Notes under the pieces: model-generated | What the model saw: only the letters and a program-made list of their open reading frames with translations | Told to the model about the DNA's origin: nothing | The model's database searches: none | Position numbers and translations under genes: made by a program | NCBI GenBank assembly: GCA_029246705.1 | Contig: JAQWMQ010000016.1 | Coordinates: 80,320 to 144,319 of the forward strand | DNA: 64,000 bases | DNA from: Phycisphaerales bacterium | GTDB lineage: Bacteria; Planctomycetota; Phycisphaerae; Phycisphaerales; SM1A02 | Direction of reading: 5' to 3' | In this document: positions 63,020 through 64,000 of the stretch, in pieces | How positions within the stretch are numbered: the first letter of the stretch is position 1 | How the letters are laid out: each line of letters begins with the position of its first letter

Positions 63020-63847
63020 CTACGACGGAGTCGTGGTCGACGTCCCTTCACCGTCCGGCTCCTCTTCCACCGGATTTGCCTGCCTGGTCGTTTCCGGATC
63101 ATCCGGTCGCTTCTGTGCGAAGAGCCAGGTCCACATCGCCTCGGATGCGTACGCATCCACCCATGCGTTGTGGCGAACCCCGCCCAGCTCCGAATACTTC
63201 GGGCTGCCACCCGCCTCGCGCAGGGCCGCGACCATCTCACGGGAATACCGAACCGGGACGACGGTGTCCGCATCACCGTGAAAGACCCACATCGGGACGT
63301 CCTTCATGCGCGGCGCATCGGCAGGATCCCACCCGCCACAGACCGGAACCGCGGCCGCGAAGAAATCGGGGCGAGCCGCGACCGCACCGAAGGTGCCGGC
63401 TCCCCCCATCGACTGACCGGTCACGTAGAGGCGATCGGGATCGATCGGCAATCGCTCGAGCAGGTCATCGATGAGCTCGAGGACGTAGGGAATACCGTTG
63501 CGACGACGACCCGCCCAGGAGAACTCCTTCGACGGGACACTCGGGACAAGCACGAAGCACGGTGATCCATCACGACGCTTGAGTGCCTTGGGTGCCTGGG
63601 TTCCCCCACCAGAACCATGAAGACAGAGGACCAGCGGATACCGTTCGCCTTCGACGAGTTCATCCGGCGAGGCCAGGGTGTGGCGCAGTCGGTAACCGTC
63701 GGCACAGGTGAAGTACGTCGAGCGACGGGACTCGGCCGCTTCCTTCCTGTCTTCGGTCGGTTTGGACGGCGCTTCCTGCGGGCCGGCGAGGGTGGGCGAT
63801 GCGAGGACCAGAAGAACGGGGAGCAGGTACTTGAAACTCGAACTCAT
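63020..63847 (-). CDS. Secreted alpha/beta-hydrolase (phospholipase/carboxylesterase-like)
   Basis: A 275-residue exported protein. A signal peptide (YLLPVLLVLASPTLA) follows a short basic N-terminus. An alpha/beta-hydrolase has VLCLHGSGGGTQAPK near residue 73, the nucleophile VTGQSMGGAGTFGAV near 144-158, PVCGGWDPADAPRMK, the Asp region VFHGDADTVVP near 190-200 and a His in VRHNAWVDAY near 225. The C-terminal 40 residues are Pro/Glu/Thr-rich. Together with the neighbouring dockerin esterase it suggests a secreted polymer-degrading pair; the two lie on the same strand, 170 bp apart. The start is the ATG at 63847. Confidence 0.85.
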   Translation of the reverse strand: MSSSFKYLLPVLLVLASPTLAGPQEAPSKPTEDRKEAAESRRSTYFTCADGYRLRHTLASPDELVEGERYPLVLCLHGSGGGTQAPKALKRRDGSPCFVLVPSVPSKEFSWAGRRRNGIPYVLELIDDLLERLPIDPDRLYVTGQSMGGAGTFGAVAARPDFFAAAVPVCGGWDPADAPRMKDVPMWVFHGDADTVVPVRYSREMVAALREAGGSPKYSELGGVRHNAWVDAYASEAMWTWLFAQKRPDDPETTRQANPVEEEPDGEGTSTTTPS

Positions 63848-64000
63848 CGGCTCAATCCTCACGCATCGTGTGTCCGGGGAACGCATCACCACCACTGGTC
63901 GTCTGCCGCCAGTGTAGGGTGCAGGAAGCCATTTCGTCATGTTTACGGACCTTGCAGGCCTTGGATTGCCTTCAATGGAAAGGTGTTTCCTTCCGTATGA

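Overview
The window is GC-rich bacterial chromosome with very dense coding. The gene set points to a planctomycete, most likely of the class Phycisphaerae. The main markers are a DUF1800/DUF1501 pair, a secreted esterase with planctomycete-type dockerin repeats, a prepilin-like (DUF1559-type) protein, the hopanoid squalene genes hpnC/hpnD/hpnE, and KDO activation (kdsB) for LPS. A full mur core (murE, murF, mraY, anmK, uppP) shows that peptidoglycan is made. The assignment is an inference from gene content; no rRNA is present.

Layout. 1-3.6 kb: recA and a UDP-glucuronate decarboxylase (minus), then anmK (plus). 3.7-8.2 kb: a phosphate module, phoB-phoR-Na/Pi cotransporter-phoU. 8.3-11.8 kb: a small membrane protein, rnc, a very short bL34 gene (rpmH), shikimate kinase and uppP. 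11.9-15.7 kb: a minus-strand run of sugar isomerase, cysteine-less FmdB-like protein, ligA and a membrane protein. 15.7-20.9 kb: a DUF4442-like protein, a polytopic membrane protein, DUF1800, DUF1501 (Tat) and a metal-binding lipoprotein. 20.9-27.5 kb: ribF-nrnA, a large NAD-glutamate dehydrogenase and a DUF4139 protein. 27.8-32.4 kb: a second sugar isomerase, a cytochrome-like exported protein and a large lipoprotein. 32.5-39.1 kb: the overlapping hpnC-hpnD-hpnE-queG operon, divergent from ispH-rlmN. 39.1-45.5 kb: a giant degenerate 2-oxoacid oxidoreductase homologue, a HAD phosphatase, a phosphotransferase and a YfgM-like protein carrying an eight-unit tandem repeat. 45.5-54.6 kb: rluD, then queA-murE-murF-mraY and def-fmt-metalloprotease. 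54.8-59.0 kb: a TPR protein, kdsB and pyrG. 59.1-64 kb: tRNA-Met(CAT), a prepilin-like protein, a lipoprotein, tRNA-Arg(CCT), an NHLP-type RiPP precursor and two secreted esterases.

Functional links. Isoprenoid supply (ispH) faces squalene synthesis (hpnCDE). Cell-wall genes sit with tRNA-modification genes (queA, queG). Formyl-Met handling (fmt, def) is adjacent. The phosphate sensor-regulator pair sits directly upstream of a Na/Pi carrier and PhoU.

Two observations stand out. First, 61399-61689 encodes a small peptide with all the hallmarks of a nitrile-hydratase-like-leader (NHLP) RiPP precursor. It has a strong ribosome binding site, a Cys/Ser-bearing C-terminal core, and no maturation enzymes nearby. 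Second, at least nine genes have a TANNNT-like -10 box ending 5-8 nt before the start codon, the geometry expected of leaderless mRNAs. A 1125-residue oxidoreductase homologue that lacks its expected Fe-S motif is a third candidate for new biology.
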